Shown one piece after another: positions 62,758 to 64,000 of a stretch of DNA of 64,000 bases (positions within the stretch are counted from its first letter, which is position 1; each line of letters opens with the position of its first letter). The stretch is from REEB76 sp963774895. Its GTDB lineage: Bacteria; Pseudomonadota; Gammaproteobacteria; Natronospirales; REEB76. A model generated the notes under the pieces. It had not been told where the DNA came from, ran no database searches, and saw nothing but the letters and a program-made list of their open reading frames with translations. The DNA lies in the NCBI GenBank assembly GCA_963774895.1, contig CAVZGN010000001.1, positions 62,001 to 126,000 on the forward strand. Reading direction: 5' to 3'. A program made the translations under genes and the position numbers.

Positions 62758-63084
62758 GTGAGTGACCAGATCCTATCTACCACCGATGCCAATTTCGAAA
62801 GCGACGTGTTGAAATCCAGCCTGCCGGTACTGGTGGACTACTGGGCGGAGTGGTGCGGTCCCTGCAAGATGATCGCCCCGATCCTCGACGAGATCGCCAG
62901 CAGCTATCAGGGCAAGCTCCGGATCGCCAAAGTCAACGTCGACGAGAATGCGCAACTGACCCAGAAATACGGCATCCGCAGCATCCCCACGCTGATGCTG
63001 TTCAAGGATGGCAACGTACAGGCGCAGAAGATCGGCGCCCTGTCCAAGTCACAGTTGGCGGCCTTTATCGAGACTAACATTTGA
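62758..63084 (+). CDS. trxA: thioredoxin TrxA
   Basis: 108 residues. Active site WCGPCK, KVNVDENAQLTQKYGIRSIPTLMLF with cis-Pro. GTG start at 62758 with GGAGG upstream. Followed by a terminator and rho, the usual order. Confidence 0.96.
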   Translation: MSDQILSTTDANFESDVLKSSLPVLVDYWAEWCGPCKMIAPILDEIASSYQGKLRIAKVNVDENAQLTQKYGIRSIPTLMLFKDGNVQAQKIGALSKSQLAAFIETNI

Positions 63085-63090
63085 TTGGAC

Positions 63091-63113
63091 GGGCGGTGGG
63101 AGACCGCCCTTTT
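63091..63113 (+). terminator. intrinsic terminator after trxA
   Basis: GGGCGGT, loop GGGAG, ACCGCCC, then TTTT. It separates trxA from the rho leader (63114-63221). Confidence 0.88.
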
Positions 63114-63221
63114 GCGTTTAGACGGCGAACTAAAACATTTAATTATTGGTATTAATCCTGATTTATTCCGGCATCCGCCGGCTAACTTCCATTGCAAACT
63201 GAGAGCGGGAACCTAACGTCT

Positions 63222-64000
63222 ATGAATCTAACGGATCTGAAGAAAAAACCGGCTGAAGCCATCATCGAACTGGCGGAATCCATGGGCCTTGAGAACATGG
63301 CGCGCTCGCGCAAGCAGGACGTGATCTTCTCCATCCTCAAGGCGCATGCGCGCAACGGCGAGGAGATCTCCGGCGACGGGGTGCTGGAGATACTGCAGGA
63401 CGGCTTCGGCTTCCTGCGCTCGGCGGAAGGTTCGTATCTCGCCGGTCCCGATGACATCTATGTATCCCCCAGCCAGATTCGGCGTTTCAACCTGCGCACC
63501 GGCGACAGCGTGGCCGGCAAGATCCGGCCTCCGAAGGAGGGCGAGCGCTACTTCGCGCTGCTCAAAGTGGACCACATCAACTTCGATCCGCCGGAGAACG
63601 CCAAGAGCAAGGTGCTGTTTGAGAACCTCACGCCGCTGTTCCCCAAGCAGCGCTTCACCATGGAGCGCGGCAACGGTTCCACCGAGGATATCACCGCACG
63701 CATCATCGACATGATCGCGCCCATCGGCAAAGGCCAGCGCGGACTGATCGTCTCGCCGCCCAAGGCCGGCAAGACCATGATGCTGCAGAACATCGCCCAG
63801 AGCATCACCGCCAATCATCCCGAGGTGTATCTCATCGTGCTGCTCATCGACGAGCGCCCCGAGGAAGTCACCGAGATGCAACGCTCGGTGAAGGGCGAAG
63901 TGGTGTCCTCCACGTTCGACGAGCCGGCCACGCGCCACGTGCAGGTGGCCGAGATGGTCATCGAGAAAGCCAAGCGCCTGGTGGAGCACAAGCGCGACGT
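63222..64000 (+). CDS. rho: transcription termination factor Rho (3' end outside window)
   Basis: About 259 of some 420 residues. Start MNLTDLKKKPAEAIIELAESMGLENMARSRKQD; RNA-binding domain with GDGVLEILQDGFGFLR; then the ATPase Walker A PPKAGKTMMLQNIA and Walker B-like VLLIDERPEEVTEM. The gene runs off the window end. A 110-base leader is present, in which rho is often autoregulated. Confidence 0.96.
   Translation, partial: MNLTDLKKKPAEAIIELAESMGLENMARSRKQDVIFSILKAHARNGEEISGDGVLEILQDGFGFLRSAEGSYLAGPDDIYVSPSQIRRFNLRTGDSVAGKIRPPKEGERYFALLKVDHINFDPPENAKSKVLFENLTPLFPKQRFTMERGNGSTEDITARIIDMIAPIGKGQRGLIVSPPKAGKTMMLQNIAQSITANHPEVYLIVLLIDERPEEVTEMQRSVKGEVVSSTFDEPATRHVQVAEMVIEKAKRLVEHKRD

Noticed and set aside
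1..64000. tRNA, rRNA, tmRNA, transposase and integrase genes
   Set aside because: Looked for typical motifs by eye on both strands; none found. A covariance-model search would settle the RNA genes.

Overview
The window looks like a piece of chromosome from a GC-rich gammaproteobacterium. The best single sign is the right end, where rhlB, trxA and rho sit in the order usual for that class. greB, trxC, ttcA, rnm, cysQ, a yrfG-type nucleotidase and the metY-metX-hom order (seen in xanthomonad-like genomes) agree. Genus cannot be told. Coding density is high, many genes overlap by 4 bases (ATGA), and no rRNA, tRNA, CRISPR array, transposase or integrase was recognised.

Left part (1-18568): a 2-oxoacid:ferredoxin oxidoreductase with a partner flavoprotein/ferredoxin; a tiny basic protein too short for usual gene calling; housekeeping and stress genes (trxC, greB, polX, msrA); an acyl-CoA dehydrogenase; an ArsR-type regulator with a promoter/operator that predicts a leaderless mRNA; an old yellow enzyme and an FMN reductase; a hemerythrin; a PLP-dependent decarboxylase; and an SDR.

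Accessory island (about 18676-26947): two convergent operons. The plus-strand one has an ABC-2 exporter, an acyl carrier protein, a ketosynthase and a cysteine-less ketosynthase partner. The minus-strand one has a DarA-like flavodoxin-fold enzyme, a DarB-like KAS III, a small unknown protein and a BtrH-like acyltransferase. Together they suggest synthesis and export of a dialkylresorcinol-like or other acyl-derived product. The island lies between an intact lhr start (26948) and a diverged relic of an lhr start (18616-18672) just after msrA, so it appears to have been placed at the 5' end of lhr.

Middle (26948-38383): lhr carries three copies of a palindromic element. Two are read through in frame; the first shifts the frame and splits the gene, and seems to supply a ribosome binding site for the second half. 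Then come a DUF899 protein, a CPA2 antiporter, and the hom/metX/metY operon (minus strand). Upstream of metY is the most striking signal in the window: a 36-codon leader peptide with a Cys-Met-Cys-Met-Cys-Met-Leu-Met run, followed by an intrinsic terminator whose 5' arm can pair over 11 consecutive bases with the leader coding region. This is a complete transcription-attenuation device tuned to methionine/cysteine.

Right part (38384-64000): a monocarboxylate transporter set, NfeD/SPFH membrane proteins, a secreted protein with a GlyGly-CTERM-like tail, a membrane patatin behind a perfect FNR-type box, small membrane proteins, a PDZ/GAF membrane sensor without a kinase, ttcA, a GAF/HD-GYP protein with a long insert, rnm, queD, a dienelactone hydrolase, cysQ, and rhlB-trxA-rho. 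Several dispersed palindromic repeats (three families) sit mostly at gene ends.
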